Position numbers and translations under genes: made by a program. Below are positions 1 through 9,586 of a stretch of 13,542 nucleotides of DNA, piece after piece. The stretch is from NCBI GenBank assembly GCA_013286765.1, contig JABDFB010000060.1, positions 1 to 13,542 on the forward strand, given 5' to 3'. The notes below the pieces were generated by a model. That model did no database searches. It saw nothing but the letters and a program-made list of their open reading frames with translations, and was not told the DNA's origin. Every line of letters starts with the position of its first letter. Position 1 is the first letter of the stretch. The DNA comes from Deltaproteobacteria bacterium (GTDB lineage Bacteria; Bdellovibrionota; UBA1018).

Positions 1-497
1 AAGTGTTTGTGCCAGAGGAGTGCCTATTGGGACAAGAGGGCCAGGGACTCAAAATCGCGCTACATACTTTGGACGGCGGTCGAATTGGAATTGCGTCGCA
101 AGCACTTGGAATCGCAAAGTGTGCATTTGAAGCTTCGAAGAAGTTCGCTACCGAACGAGAACAATTTGGGGCTCCGATCGCTAAGCTCCAAGCGATTCAG
201 TTTTTTATTGCCGATATGGCGACCAGGCTTCAGGGTGCAAGATTACTCACTTGGTCTGCTGCCAAAGCCAAAGATATGGGTCAGAAGTATACTAAAGAAG
301 CGGCGATGGCGAAATTAGCCGCTTCTGAAGCGGCCATGTGGATTACAACTAAGGCCATTCAAGTTCATGGCGGTTACGGATATACCAAGGAATATGTCGT
401 AGAACGAAATTTCCGAGATGCAAAGGTGACAGAGATTTACGAAGGCACTTCGGAAATTCAGCGAATTGTAATAGCAGGACAGGAGCTGGCCAGTTAA
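1..497 (+). CDS. Acyl-CoA dehydrogenase, C-terminal part (5' end outside window)
   Basis: This is the last 164 residues of a flavin acyl-CoA dehydrogenase, which makes the trans-2,3 double bond in acyl-CoA and passes electrons to ETF. The gene is open at the left edge, with the reading frame starting at base 3. The fragment covers the C-terminal helical domain. The stretch [16 protein letters not shown] is typical of the family, as are [16 protein letters not shown] and the end [10 protein letters not shown]. The Glu of YEGTSE (bases 441-443) sits where short/medium-chain enzymes carry the catalytic base. The sequence is closest in memory to butyryl-CoA (short-chain) dehydrogenases, though chain length cannot be fixed from this part. 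It ends 41 bp before the acyl-CoA mutase genes on the same strand, so it is probably in one operon with them. A C4-CoA dehydrogenase would fit the isobutyryl/butyryl mutase signature next door. Confidence 0.93.
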   Translation, partial: VFVPEECLLGQEGQGLKIALHTLDGGRIGIASQALGIAKCAFEASKKFATEREQFGAPIAKLQAIQFFIADMATRLQGARLLTWSAAKAKDMGQKYTKEAAMAKLAASEAAMWITTKAIQVHGGYGYTKEYVVERNFRDAKVTEIYEGTSEIQRIVIAGQELAS

Positions 498-506
498 CCC
501 ACTGGT

Positions 507-522
507 CACTGAGCCTGTCGAA
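507..522. repeat. REP-like half-palindrome, CACTGAGCCTGTCGAA
   Basis: The 41-bp gap between the acyl-CoA dehydrogenase and the mutase contains CACTGAGCCTGTCGAA. From memory this resembles one arm of a short intergenic palindromic repeat (TTCGACAGGCTCAGTG on the other strand) scattered in many bacterial genomes. Only one arm is present and no second copy occurs in the window, so its status as a repeat is inferred from recall. It lies just before the GAGAGG ribosome-binding site of the next gene. Confidence 0.35.
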
Positions 523-538
523 CCATACGAGAGAGGCT

Positions 539-2263
539 ATGTCAAAAAAGAAGTCGACGCATTCAAACGGAAACGACTTAGAGGAAATTCGAAAAGCACA
601 AGAAGAATGGCAGAAATCTCTCGACCATTCTGAGAAGCACTCGCACTCAGCCGCATCGCCTCACAAACAGCCGAAAAGATTTTCAACCGTCAGTGACTTG
701 GAAGTTCCCCTGCTCTCGACACCGACTGATTTAGCGGACGAACAAATTGATTTTCTCCGGGATTTAAACTTTCCTGGCCAGTATCCGTATACTCGCGGTG
801 TCTATCCCAATATGTATCGCGGAAAAGTCTGGACGATGCGACAGTTCGCTGGATTCGCTACTGCCGAAGATACTAATAAGCGGTTCAAGCTTCTGCTTGA
901 GCAGGGCCAGACCGGACTTTCGACGGCGTTTGATATGCCGACTTTGATGGGTGTTGACCCCGATGATCCTCGGTCAAAAGGCGAAGTTGGCAAATGCGGC
1001 GTTTCGGTTGCTTCGTTAGAAGACATGGAACGTCTCTTTGAAGGTATTCCGCTCGGAGAAGTTACGACTTCGATGACGATCAACGCACCGGCAATAGTAG
1101 TTCTGGCTATGTATATGGCCGTAGCAGAAAAACAGGGCGTTCCTCATAAGAAAGTTCGGGGCACACTCCAAAACGATATCTTAAAAGAATATATCGCACA
1201 GAAGGAATGGATCTATCCAATTAAACCCGCTGTAAAGCTCGTCATTGATACAATCGAGTATTGTACCAAGAATTATCCGAACTGGAATACCGTTAGTATT
1301 AGCGGCTACCACATTAGGGAGGCAGGGGCGACTGCAGTTCAAGAACTCGCGTTTACGCTGGCGGATGGATTGGGTTATGCGGACTGTTGCATTGAGCGAG
1401 GTATGAAAATCGACGAGTTCGCTCCACGTCTGTCCTTTTTCTTTGACGTGCATAATGATTTTTTCGAGGAGATTTGTAAATTCAGAGCTGCCCGGAGAAT
1501 CTGGGCCCGTATCATGCGCGAAGAATACGGTGCTCAAGATCCAAAGTCCTGGATGCTCAGAACGCATGCGCAGACGGCGGGAGTAACACTCACGGCACAG
1601 CAACCCCATAATAATATCGTCAGAGTAGCGGTTCAAGCTTTAGCCGCAGTTTTAGGCGGGACAAATTCTTTGCACACTAATAGTATGGATGAAACTTTGT
1701 CGCTCCCAACTGACGAATCAGTGATGATTGCTCTCCGTACGCAACAAATTATTGCGGAAGAAAGCGGTGTGGGAAATATTGCAGATCCGTTGGGTGGCTC
1801 TTACTTCATCGAATCACTCACAAACCGCATCGAAAAAGACGCCATCGAATATATTCACAAGATCCGAGACATGGGCGGAATTATTCGCTCAATCGAACAG
1901 GGATTCCCGCAAGCTGAGATCGCCAACAGCGCCTATCACTACCAGCGCCAGCTAGAATCAAAAGATAAGATCATGGTTGGCGTGAATAAGTATCAGGTCC
2001 AGGAGTCGAAACAAGCCATCCAGACTCTCTATATTGATCGCAGCATCGAAGAAAAACAGATTCAGAAGTTACAGGCTCTCAAGAAGAAACGACCTCAGCA
2101 GGAAGTAAAACAGAAATTATCCCGATTAAAGGAAGCAGCTCAAAACGACAAGAATCTCATGGAACCAATCATAGACGCGGTAAAAGCATACGCCACTCTT
2201 CAGGAAGTTTGTGATACGCTTAAAGAAGTCTATGGAGCTTATCGAGAAGCTGGGAGTTTCTAA
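539..2263 (+). CDS. B12-dependent acyl-CoA mutase, large (catalytic) subunit; isobutyryl-CoA mutase-type signature
   Basis: This 574-residue protein is the substrate-binding TIM-barrel subunit of a methylmalonyl-CoA mutase-family enzyme, which rearranges acyl-CoA carbon skeletons by a radical route using adenosylcobalamin. Family landmarks are [12 protein letters not shown] (about 85-96), WTMRQFAGF (98-106), [14 protein letters not shown] (208-221), [12 protein letters not shown] (253-264, with the catalytic-type His258) and DPLGGSYF. There is no B12 domain; that is the next gene, 3 bp downstream. The two residues that separate substrate classes are Phe103 and Gln221, 118 apart. Methylmalonyl-CoA mutase has Tyr89/Arg207 and isobutyryl-CoA mutase Phe80/Gln198, also 118 apart. 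The pair therefore points to isobutyryl-CoA/n-butyryl-CoA interconversion rather than methylmalonyl-CoA. This is an inference, and databases will probably label it methylmalonyl-CoA mutase. The first 45 or so residues are a Ser/Lys/His-rich extension. The ATG follows a GAGAGG site. Confidence 0.93.
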   Translation: MSKKKSTHSNGNDLEEIRKAQEEWQKSLDHSEKHSHSAASPHKQPKRFSTVSDLEVPLLSTPTDLADEQIDFLRDLNFPGQYPYTRGVYPNMYRGKVWTMRQFAGFATAEDTNKRFKLLLEQGQTGLSTAFDMPTLMGVDPDDPRSKGEVGKCGVSVASLEDMERLFEGIPLGEVTTSMTINAPAIVVLAMYMAVAEKQGVPHKKVRGTLQNDILKEYIAQKEWIYPIKPAVKLVIDTIEYCTKNYPNWNTVSISGYHIREAGATAVQELAFTLADGLGYADCCIERGMKIDEFAPRLSFFFDVHNDFFEEICKFRAARRIWARIMREEYGAQDPKSWMLRTHAQTAGVTLTAQQPHNNIVRVAVQALAAVLGGTNSLHTNSMDETLSLPTDESVMIALRTQQIIAEESGVGNIADPLGGSYFIESLTNRIEKDAIEYIHKIRDMGGIIRSIEQGFPQAEIANSAYHYQRQLESKDKIMVGVNKYQVQESKQAIQTLYIDRSIEEKQIQKLQALKKKRPQQEVKQKLSRLKEAAQNDKNLMEPIIDAVKAYATLQEVCDTLKEVYGAYREAGSF

Positions 2264-2266
2264 TCT

Positions 2267-2734
2267 ATGTCACCGTCTTCGAAATCACCACCATCCACAT
2301 CTTCCAAAGCAAAGCCTTCATCCTCTCTCACGTCCACAAAAAAAATTCGCGTCTTAGTGGCCAAACCCGGCCTCGATGGTCACGATCGCGGTGCGAAAGT
2401 CATTGCTCGAGCTCTCAGAGACGCGGGGTTTGAGGTTATTTACACAGGCTTGCACCAAACTCCTGAAATGATTATCACCGCTGCCGTACAAGAAGACGTC
2501 CACGTCGTGGGTATAAGCATCCTGTCAGGCGCGCACAATGCCTTAGTTCCAGAAGTTATCGAAGGTTTAAAGAAGGAAGGCTTAACCGACGTACTCTTTA
2601 TCGTTGGCGGCATTATCCCGAACGAAGACATTGATTTTCTCAAAGGCCACGGTGTTGACATGGTCTTCACCCCCGGCGCTAGTTTGCAAGAAGTTGTAAA
2701 CTATATAGAAAAAAACGCACCGGTGAGAGAATAA
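2267..2734 (+). CDS. B12-binding small subunit of the acyl-CoA mutase
   Basis: This 155-residue cobalamin-binding subunit pairs with the catalytic subunit encoded 3 bp upstream. After a Ser/Pro/Lys-rich lead of about 25 residues comes a Rossmann-like domain, [20 protein letters not shown]. It contains the DxHxxG motif (Asp37, His39, Gly42); His39 would replace the base as lower axial cobalt ligand (base-off/His-on binding). The matching SxL (GISILSGAH, Ser84-Leu86) and GG (VGGIIP, Gly114-Gly115) motifs are present. Its length suits small subunits of isobutyryl- or 2-hydroxyisobutyryl-CoA mutases and the split methylmalonyl-CoA mutases. The tiny gap, with GGGAG inside the end of the upstream gene, suggests translational coupling and equal amounts of both subunits. 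Which acyl-CoA is used is decided by the large subunit. Confidence 0.95.
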   Translation: MSPSSKSPPSTSSKAKPSSSLTSTKKIRVLVAKPGLDGHDRGAKVIARALRDAGFEVIYTGLHQTPEMIITAAVQEDVHVVGISILSGAHNALVPEVIEGLKKEGLTDVLFIVGGIIPNEDIDFLKGHGVDMVFTPGASLQEVVNYIEKNAPVRE

Positions 2735-2770
2735 GCTTTCTTCCATTTAACAAACTACACTGTTGACTTA

Positions 2771-3382
2771 CTACACCGGCACCAACGAGTAGCTTGTACT
2801 GCGACCTCCGCCCGGATTTTTTATTAAAATCTTGCGCTCTAAGAGATCTTCAATATCACGGGAAGCAGAATCTTGAGAACATTTTGCATGGAATGCTCTC
2901 TCTAGACAGTCCAAAAACCAATCCAACCAAGGAGTAATATCAAGGCCGCCCCTTTGGGATTCTTCAAGAATGCGATAGTAATCTTTTCGTTCCGTCCTAA
3001 TTTGCGCTGACATACTGTAAAATCTCTGTGTACTATTTTCAGATCGCGCCAGACACATTTCGGCAATGGCACGTGCCAGTCTACCATTGCCATCTTCGAA
3101 CGGGTGAATCGTCACAAACCAAAAATGTGCCATTCCGGCTACCACTACCGGGTCGATTGCTTTTTTGCTATTAAACCACGAAAGAAAATTCCGCATTTCC
3201 TTTTTGAGACGTTGTGCCTCGGGCGCCTCAAAATGAACCCGCTCTCTCCCAGTGGATCCCGATACTACTTGCATCGGTCCTCCTCTATCATCACGCCATT
3301 TACCTACACGAATCTTATTCATTCCGCTATGACCTAGCGAAAATGCGGAAGTATCAGAGCTGGGGGCGCATGACAGTGGCAC
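2771..3382 (-). pseudogene. Fic-family protein remnant (N-terminally truncated, internal deletion)
   Basis: An open frame of 203 residues carries the Fic AMP-transferase core, with the motif HPFEDGNGR at residues 93-101 (bases 3080-3106) complete. Fic proteins usually transfer AMP to hydroxyl side chains of target proteins. The stretches GKWRDDRGGPMQVVSG, FYSMSAQIR and GGGRSTSYSLV match a chromosomal Fic subfamily that, as I recall it, is about 370 residues long with a separate N-terminal domain and a C-terminal winged helix. Here homology starts abruptly near residue 14, so about 170 N-terminal residues are missing. The text jumps from LDCLERAF straight to AKCSQDSASRDI, skipping roughly 70 residues that normally link the Fic core to the winged helix. 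The frame stays open and the catalytic residues are intact, so a shortened active product is possible. Decay is more likely. It is convergent with the mutase genes and lies head-to-head with the exported protein gene. Confidence 0.7.
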
Positions 3383-3470
3383 CTTGATTTTTTATTTGAA
3401 ATATAAAGACTTTTCCTTTATTAATGCGACGTCATTAACGCGATCGCTTCTACATACAGGGGAAAACATC

Positions 3471-4655
3471 ATGAAACATATATTGTATCGTCTCTTTCTC
3501 GTTTTCGTTTTGCTGGCATCTTCACTAACAGCATTTGCCCAGACCACTGAAAAGTGCGCAAATGAATTTCTAAGGGTACAAGGTCTGGATACTCTAACAG
3601 ATTCCGACCCAGCCCTTTTCAAAGATATTTTTGAAAATGATATGTACCTAGGGGATCTTAAGAGTTTCGTGCCAGTAGCGAGCCCGTACCTTTCGAACCC
3701 GTACAATCTAGCTCCTTTTATAGAGCAGATCAAAAAGGGTATTGTTACGAAACATCCTGCCATCGGAGCGTTTTTGTGTGAGGCTCTGAAGAAGAATCTT
3801 TTTACTGGCGCATCGGCCTATCATGCGCGAGTCAAACGATTGGTCCATCAAACTTTTCTTCTCAACCTGATAGTTGAGAAAATGCTGGCAGATTTGACCT
3901 TCATGAACGAAGTCCACACTTATTTTGATGAAAAAGCTAAGAGCCTCGGTTTACCTGAATCATTTCTTGCCCAGGCGAAAACTATTTACAAAGCTACCCA
4001 CAGCCCTTTCGAAACTGCCAAAATGCTTACGGTGGATGTTTCAATAAATCAATATATTGATTACCGAACTCGCATTCAGCTCAACTCGAACGATCTGACG
4101 GCAAAAATTCGAGGCTTAAAAACCAATATATTGGAAGCCACGACTGCGGACCTTTCCAGAGGTTATTTGGATAACGTCAAAACAGGATTCATTCTTGCGT
4201 CCAGTCCAGTTAGAAAGCTCTGGGTTGAAGGGCCGAACCTCGACGTCAAACAGCACTTTGTTGATGGTTGGGCAGAACTCTATCAAACTTGGAATCTCGC
4301 GTTCATGACTGGAAATCTCAAAGAATTGGATATGATGTATCCGAAGTTGTTGATTCCTGTTCTCGTCAACGCAGAACCCGACGATTATCTTTACCGCCGC
4401 GGCGTGGCCCTCTGGGTGACGGCCAGCATGATACTCTTACAAAAACTTCAGCATACGGAACGACCGGACTTCGGACCTTTTCCTGAAGCAGCTAGGCTCT
4501 GGGGATCGATTAACTTGAAATACGCACGCGAGATGGCAAATACTATCGCGAGTTTGCCAGATAAAAGTCTGACCGAGAAATTTTTAACCGGCCTGGAATG
4601 GGTTAGGAATTTGATTTCGCCCCAACCCAAACCCGAGGCTCACGGAGACCTATAA
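3471..4655 (+). CDS. Exported protein of unknown function
   Basis: I do not recognise this 394-residue protein. The ATG at 3471 is chosen because it follows AGGGGAAA at good spacing and opens a clear signal peptide: MKH, a hydrophobic run (LFLVFVLLASSLTAFA), then a predicted signal peptidase I cut between AFA and QTT. The residue after the cut is not Cys, so it is not a lipoprotein. An upstream in-frame start near 3384 would add 29 residues and spoil the signal peptide. The mature part looks largely alpha-helical with only two cysteines (CANEF and FLCEAL). It has no motif I can name, no repeats and no membrane span after the signal. The end is short and Pro/Lys-rich. It is probably periplasmic or secreted. 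The gene sits 35 bp before fadH on the same strand and may be co-transcribed, which does not reveal its role. Confidence 0.8.
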   Translation: MKHILYRLFLVFVLLASSLTAFAQTTEKCANEFLRVQGLDTLTDSDPALFKDIFENDMYLGDLKSFVPVASPYLSNPYNLAPFIEQIKKGIVTKHPAIGAFLCEALKKNLFTGASAYHARVKRLVHQTFLLNLIVEKMLADLTFMNEVHTYFDEKAKSLGLPESFLAQAKTIYKATHSPFETAKMLTVDVSINQYIDYRTRIQLNSNDLTAKIRGLKTNILEATTADLSRGYLDNVKTGFILASSPVRKLWVEGPNLDVKQHFVDGWAELYQTWNLAFMTGNLKELDMMYPKLLIPVLVNAEPDDYLYRRGVALWVTASMILLQKLQHTERPDFGPFPEAARLWGSINLKYAREMANTIASLPDKSLTEKFLTGLEWVRNLISPQPKPEAHGDL

Positions 4656-4690
4656 AGCATAGATTGCACTACCTACCCAATTCGTAGTAA

Positions 4691-7548
<2,858 letters not shown>

Positions 7549-7765
7549 TGCTGCGCTCCCCGTAATAGCCAAATCCGCCAAAATTTAAGGGACTTTCCAT
7601 ATCAAAAGAATTTGAAAAATTCATAAAATTTGTTTCCATCTGGTTAAGGTAAACTCTTTGGTTAAAAAAATACTATAATAGTCCACTAATTCTGCATCAT
7701 CATACCAAACCAGTTGGTTTAATTACTCTGTATAGTATATCTTTCAAATCAAGTACCACTTTTTT
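7549..7765. other. AT-rich non-coding stretch between the ORF6N-DnaA gene and the box array
   Basis: This 217-bp stretch has no gene and no DnaA box. It must hold the leader and probably the promoter of the reverse-strand ORF6N-DnaA gene. Read on the reverse strand it has several TATA-like hexamers (around 7671-7680 and 7731-7740), but no pair of -35/-10 boxes good enough to name. Its distance from the first boxes (about 220 bp from the start codon) would allow box-bound proteins to influence that promoter. Confidence 0.4.
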
Positions 7766-7858
7766 GGTGGATAACCCGGTGGATAACCTGGTGGATACTT
7801 GGTGGATAACTTTTTTATCCACCAGATATCCACCGCGATATCCACCGCTTTATCCACC
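7766..7858. repeat. Mirror array of eight DnaA-like boxes (imperfect inverted repeat, 44-bp arms)
   Basis: Four boxes in minus orientation (starts 7766, 7778, 7790, 7801; steps 12, 12, 11) face four in plus orientation (starts 7815, 7826, 7838, 7850; steps 11, 12, 12). The spacer is five bases, CTTTT. The two 44-bp arms are reverse complements at 37 of 44 positions. The differences fall in the bases between boxes or in the first base of a box. The step is about one helical turn, so bound proteins would lie on nearly the same face of the DNA. The whole could also extrude as a cruciform. Confidence 0.9.
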
Positions 7859-7972
7859 AGACTATTTTGCTTTTATTGTTTTATTTCATCACGTTAGAAA
7901 GTTATCCACCAAAATTTGATTTTTATGAAGTAAAGAATTTTCTAATAGCCGATTTTATTACTGGGTTTTTGG

Positions 7973-8099
7973 GGATAACTACTATTGGAATTGGGTTTTT
8001 TGGCCCTTTTTTGTCCAATATTTGACTAATGTCGTGATGCAAAAAAAGTTATCCACCAAAAGCGGTGGATAACTTGGTGGATAACTACTTTTGGAATTG
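7973..8099 (+). repeat. Direct repeat pair in oriC (7973-7993 and 8079-8099)
   Basis: Two 21-bp segments starting GGATAACTACT and ending TTGGAATTG are identical except at the twelfth base (A versus T). The second begins inside a minus-oriented box (8076-8084). The first has only a degenerate box (GGGGATAA). This looks like an old duplication in which one box has decayed, or a second kind of binding site. Confidence 0.6.
7983..8020. other. Possible stem-loop inside oriC
   Basis: TATTGGA at 7983-7989 and TCCAATA at 8014-8020 are perfect reverse complements of 7 bp. Between them GGG (7993-7995) and CCC (8004-8006) could add a short inner stem, and each is followed by a run of six T. In RNA read rightward the inner part resembles a very weak terminator. 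No gene ends nearby on this strand, so a DNA-structure role or chance is as likely. Confidence 0.3.
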
Positions 8100-8120
8100 A
8101 AAAAAAAGTTATCCACCAAA
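8041..8120 (+). repeat. Two identical 20-bp repeats, each with a box (8041-8060 and 8101-8120)
   Basis: The 20 bases made of seven A, then GTTATCCACC, then AAA occur twice exactly, 60 bp apart. Each carries a plus-oriented box (8049-8057 and 8109-8117). Two minus-oriented boxes (8064, 8076) lie between them. The A-tract plus box is conserved as a unit. Confidence 0.75.
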
Positions 8121-8162
8121 CTGAGAAATTTATCCACCGCTTTATCCACCAGGTTATCCACC
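8049..8162. promoter_or_regulatory. Second cluster of DnaA-like boxes
   Basis: Seven exact TTATCCACC boxes lie here: plus at 8049; minus at 8064 and 8076 (step 12); plus at 8109, 8130, 8142 and 8154 (steps 21, 12, 12). The last three repeat the 12-bp helical phasing of the mirror array to the left. All of the final four point towards the unwinding element and dnaN, as expected for a filament that grows rightward. Confidence 0.85.
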
Positions 8163-8196
8163 AGACTTATTCTTTAGAATCATATGTTTAGGGTAG

Positions 8197-8255
8197 TTAT
8201 CCACTTATCCACCGCCCCTACTACTACTACTACTTTATTTATATATATTCTTTTA
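8197..8255 (+). promoter_or_regulatory. Basal unwinding element: paired boxes, GC cluster, five DnaA-trios, AT-rich tract
   Basis: TTATCCACT (8197-8205) and TTATCCACC (8205-8213) share one base. They are followed by GCCC (8214-8217), then CTA five times (8218-8232), CTT, and an A/T-only run to about 8249. CTA on this strand is 3'-GAT-5' on the other, the DnaA-trio described in Bacillus subtilis, where box, GC cluster, trios and AT-rich DNA occur in the same order. In that model DnaA spreads from the boxes onto the trio strand and opens the duplex. Here the opening would begin about 200-240 bp upstream of dnaN. Confidence 0.85.
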
Positions 8256-8456
8256 GGGACGGCTGATCCGATTTTGGAAATTTTGATGAAGTCTTTATCG
8301 CCAAGCCTAAGGAAATTTGTTACCGTTAGTCAAATTCATTTTAGGGATTATTAGAACCTTAGCGTTCAGTCTCCCAGGAAACTAAAAAGCCCAAAAACAT
8401 TGAGGCAAGAGATAAAGGCTTTACCCAAGGAAGAAACTGAGAGAGGAATTCAGAGC
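8256..8456 (+). promoter_or_regulatory. dnaN leader region
   Basis: About 200 bp between the unwinding element and dnaN contain no box and no gene. The promoter of the dnaN-recF-gyrB run is expected here, but I find no convincing -35/-10 pair. GAGAGGAA at about 8441-8448 is a good ribosome-binding site for the ATG at 8457 and decides that start. Confidence 0.45.
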
Positions 8457-9563
8457 ATGAACTTCACTATTGACCGATCCCCGCTTTTAGAAGCTCTTCA
8501 AAAAGTCCAATCGGTAGTCGAAAAGAAAAACACAATTCAGATTCTTGGAAACATTTTGTGTTCTGTTAAAAACCAGGAGCTATCCCTTTGCGCTACTGAT
8601 TTAGAAGTCGGAATCAGAGTCACTTTGCCTATTGATGCAAAACAGGAAGGCAAAATCACCCTTTCTGCTAAGCATTTTTTGGATATCGTAAAAGAACTTC
8701 CTGAAAAGAAACTTTCTATCACAAGAAAAGACAATAGTTGGATCGAGTTGATTTGCGAAAAATCACGATTCAACATAGTCAGCCTCCCTGCAGATCAATA
8801 TCCCGCGTTTCCTGAATTTGAAGATAAAAACTATTACGAAGGTCGTTCCGATTCACTGATGGATATGATTGATAGAACGCATTTCGCTACCTCTACTGAC
8901 GCAACGCGTTATCATATCAATGGGGTTTTCCTTGAGAATTTAGAAAGCAAATTGATGAGAATGACGGCGACCGATGGTCATCGACTCTCCTTTGTTGATT
9001 ACGAAGTATTTTTGACTAATCCGGAACTTAAACGAGGAATTATCATTCCGAAAAAAGGGCTATCTGAATTTCGGAAGCTTTTAGAGGAAAGTGGGCCAAC
9101 GGTCGGACTTGCTTTTGAGCGCGGTTACCTATTTGTTAAGTCGAATCATGCCCACCTCTTTGTCCGACTGATAGATGGCGAATATCCAGACTACCGTCCG
9201 GTAATACCAAAGAATAATAATCGGACAATTAAAATTGACCGGCAGAGTTTTAATTCCGCTCTCAAGCGCGTTAGCCTTCTCGCAAACGAGAAGAGCCGTG
9301 GCGTTAAGCTGACTGTTCAAAATAATAGTTTAGTTATTTCCTCAAGCAATCCTGATATGGGAGAAGCTCGTGAAGAGATCGATGCGGAATATATGGGCGA
9401 TCCGCTAGAGATCGGCTTTAACTCAAAATATCTGCTAGAGTGCTTATCTGTGATGAAAGCAGAGAAGTTAGAGTTCATGCTCAAAGACCGATTAAGTCCA
9501 GGAATTTTGCGAGAGATGAATCAACAAAACCACACTTATGTTATTATGCCCATGCGCATTTAG
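8457..9563 (+). CDS. dnaN: DNA polymerase III beta subunit (sliding clamp)
   Basis: This 368-residue protein forms the ring-shaped dimer that tethers DNA polymerase III to DNA. The start MNFTIDRSPLLEALQKV resembles E. coli MKFTVEREHLLKPLQQV. Other landmarks are TIQILGNIL, LSLCATDLEVGIRV, ATDGHRLSF in the second domain, FVRLIDGEYPDY at the start of the third, and the end YVIMPMRI (E. coli 366 residues, ending YVVMPMRL). The three clamp domains fall at about 1-120, 121-245 and 246-368. The ATG at 8457 is preferred over an in-frame TTG at 8400 because it has GAGAGGAA upstream and matches the family N-terminus. It is the first gene right of oriC, in the usual order before recF and gyrB. Confidence 0.98.
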   Translation: MNFTIDRSPLLEALQKVQSVVEKKNTIQILGNILCSVKNQELSLCATDLEVGIRVTLPIDAKQEGKITLSAKHFLDIVKELPEKKLSITRKDNSWIELICEKSRFNIVSLPADQYPAFPEFEDKNYYEGRSDSLMDMIDRTHFATSTDATRYHINGVFLENLESKLMRMTATDGHRLSFVDYEVFLTNPELKRGIIIPKKGLSEFRKLLEESGPTVGLAFERGYLFVKSNHAHLFVRLIDGEYPDYRPVIPKNNNRTIKIDRQSFNSALKRVSLLANEKSRGVKLTVQNNSLVISSSNPDMGEAREEIDAEYMGDPLEIGFNSKYLLECLSVMKAEKLEFMLKDRLSPGILREMNQQNHTYVIMPMRI

Positions 9564-9586
9564 CGCAGCAAGTAGCAGTTCCTTGA

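Larger units (their letters stand above)
7766..8255. other. oriC: Chromosomal replication origin (oriC) with 18 DnaA-box-like 9-mers
   Basis: This is an intergenic region directly upstream of dnaN, very rich in the 9-mer TTATCCACC and its complement. Exact copies on the plus strand start at 7815, 7850, 7902, 8049, 8109, 8130, 8142, 8154 and 8205. Exact copies on the minus strand start at 7766, 7778, 7801, 8064 and 8076. One-base variants are at 7790 (minus, GTATCCACC), 7826 and 7838 (ATATCCACC) and 8197 (TTATCCACT). The consensus differs from the E. coli/Bacillus box TTATCCACA in its last base. The region ends in an unwinding element next to dnaN. Its location, box number and AT content make it the likely oriC. 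No gene fits inside it. Confidence 0.92.

Noticed and set aside
1181..1636. Reverse-strand open frame of 151 codons within the mutase gene
   Set aside because: It is a shadow of a strongly conserved gene on the other strand and has no family features.
3421..3438. TTAATG/CATTAA inverted repeat upstream of the exported protein as an operator
   Set aside because: Arms are only 6 bp in AT-rich DNA, and no regulator or promoter pair supports it.
7549..7581. TTG start at 7581 for the ORF6N-DnaA gene
   Set aside because: The ATG at 7548 has GGGGAG 7 bases upstream, and the ORF6N homology begins after it.
7766..8213. CRISPR array, because of many short repeats at regular steps
   Set aside because: Repeats are 9 bp, occur in both orientations and are only 2-3 bp apart in the phased clusters. 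There are no spacers of 30 bp or so and no cas genes; they fit DnaA boxes at an origin.
8317..8354. Promoter for dnaN (TTGTTA or TTAGTC with TATTAG)
   Set aside because: Matches to the -35/-10 consensus are weak or badly spaced; AT-rich DNA gives many such hits.
8400..8456. Longer dnaN starting at TTG 8400
   Set aside because: The extra 19 residues have no family counterpart, and the ATG at 8457 has a strong ribosome-binding site and matches the clamp N-terminus.
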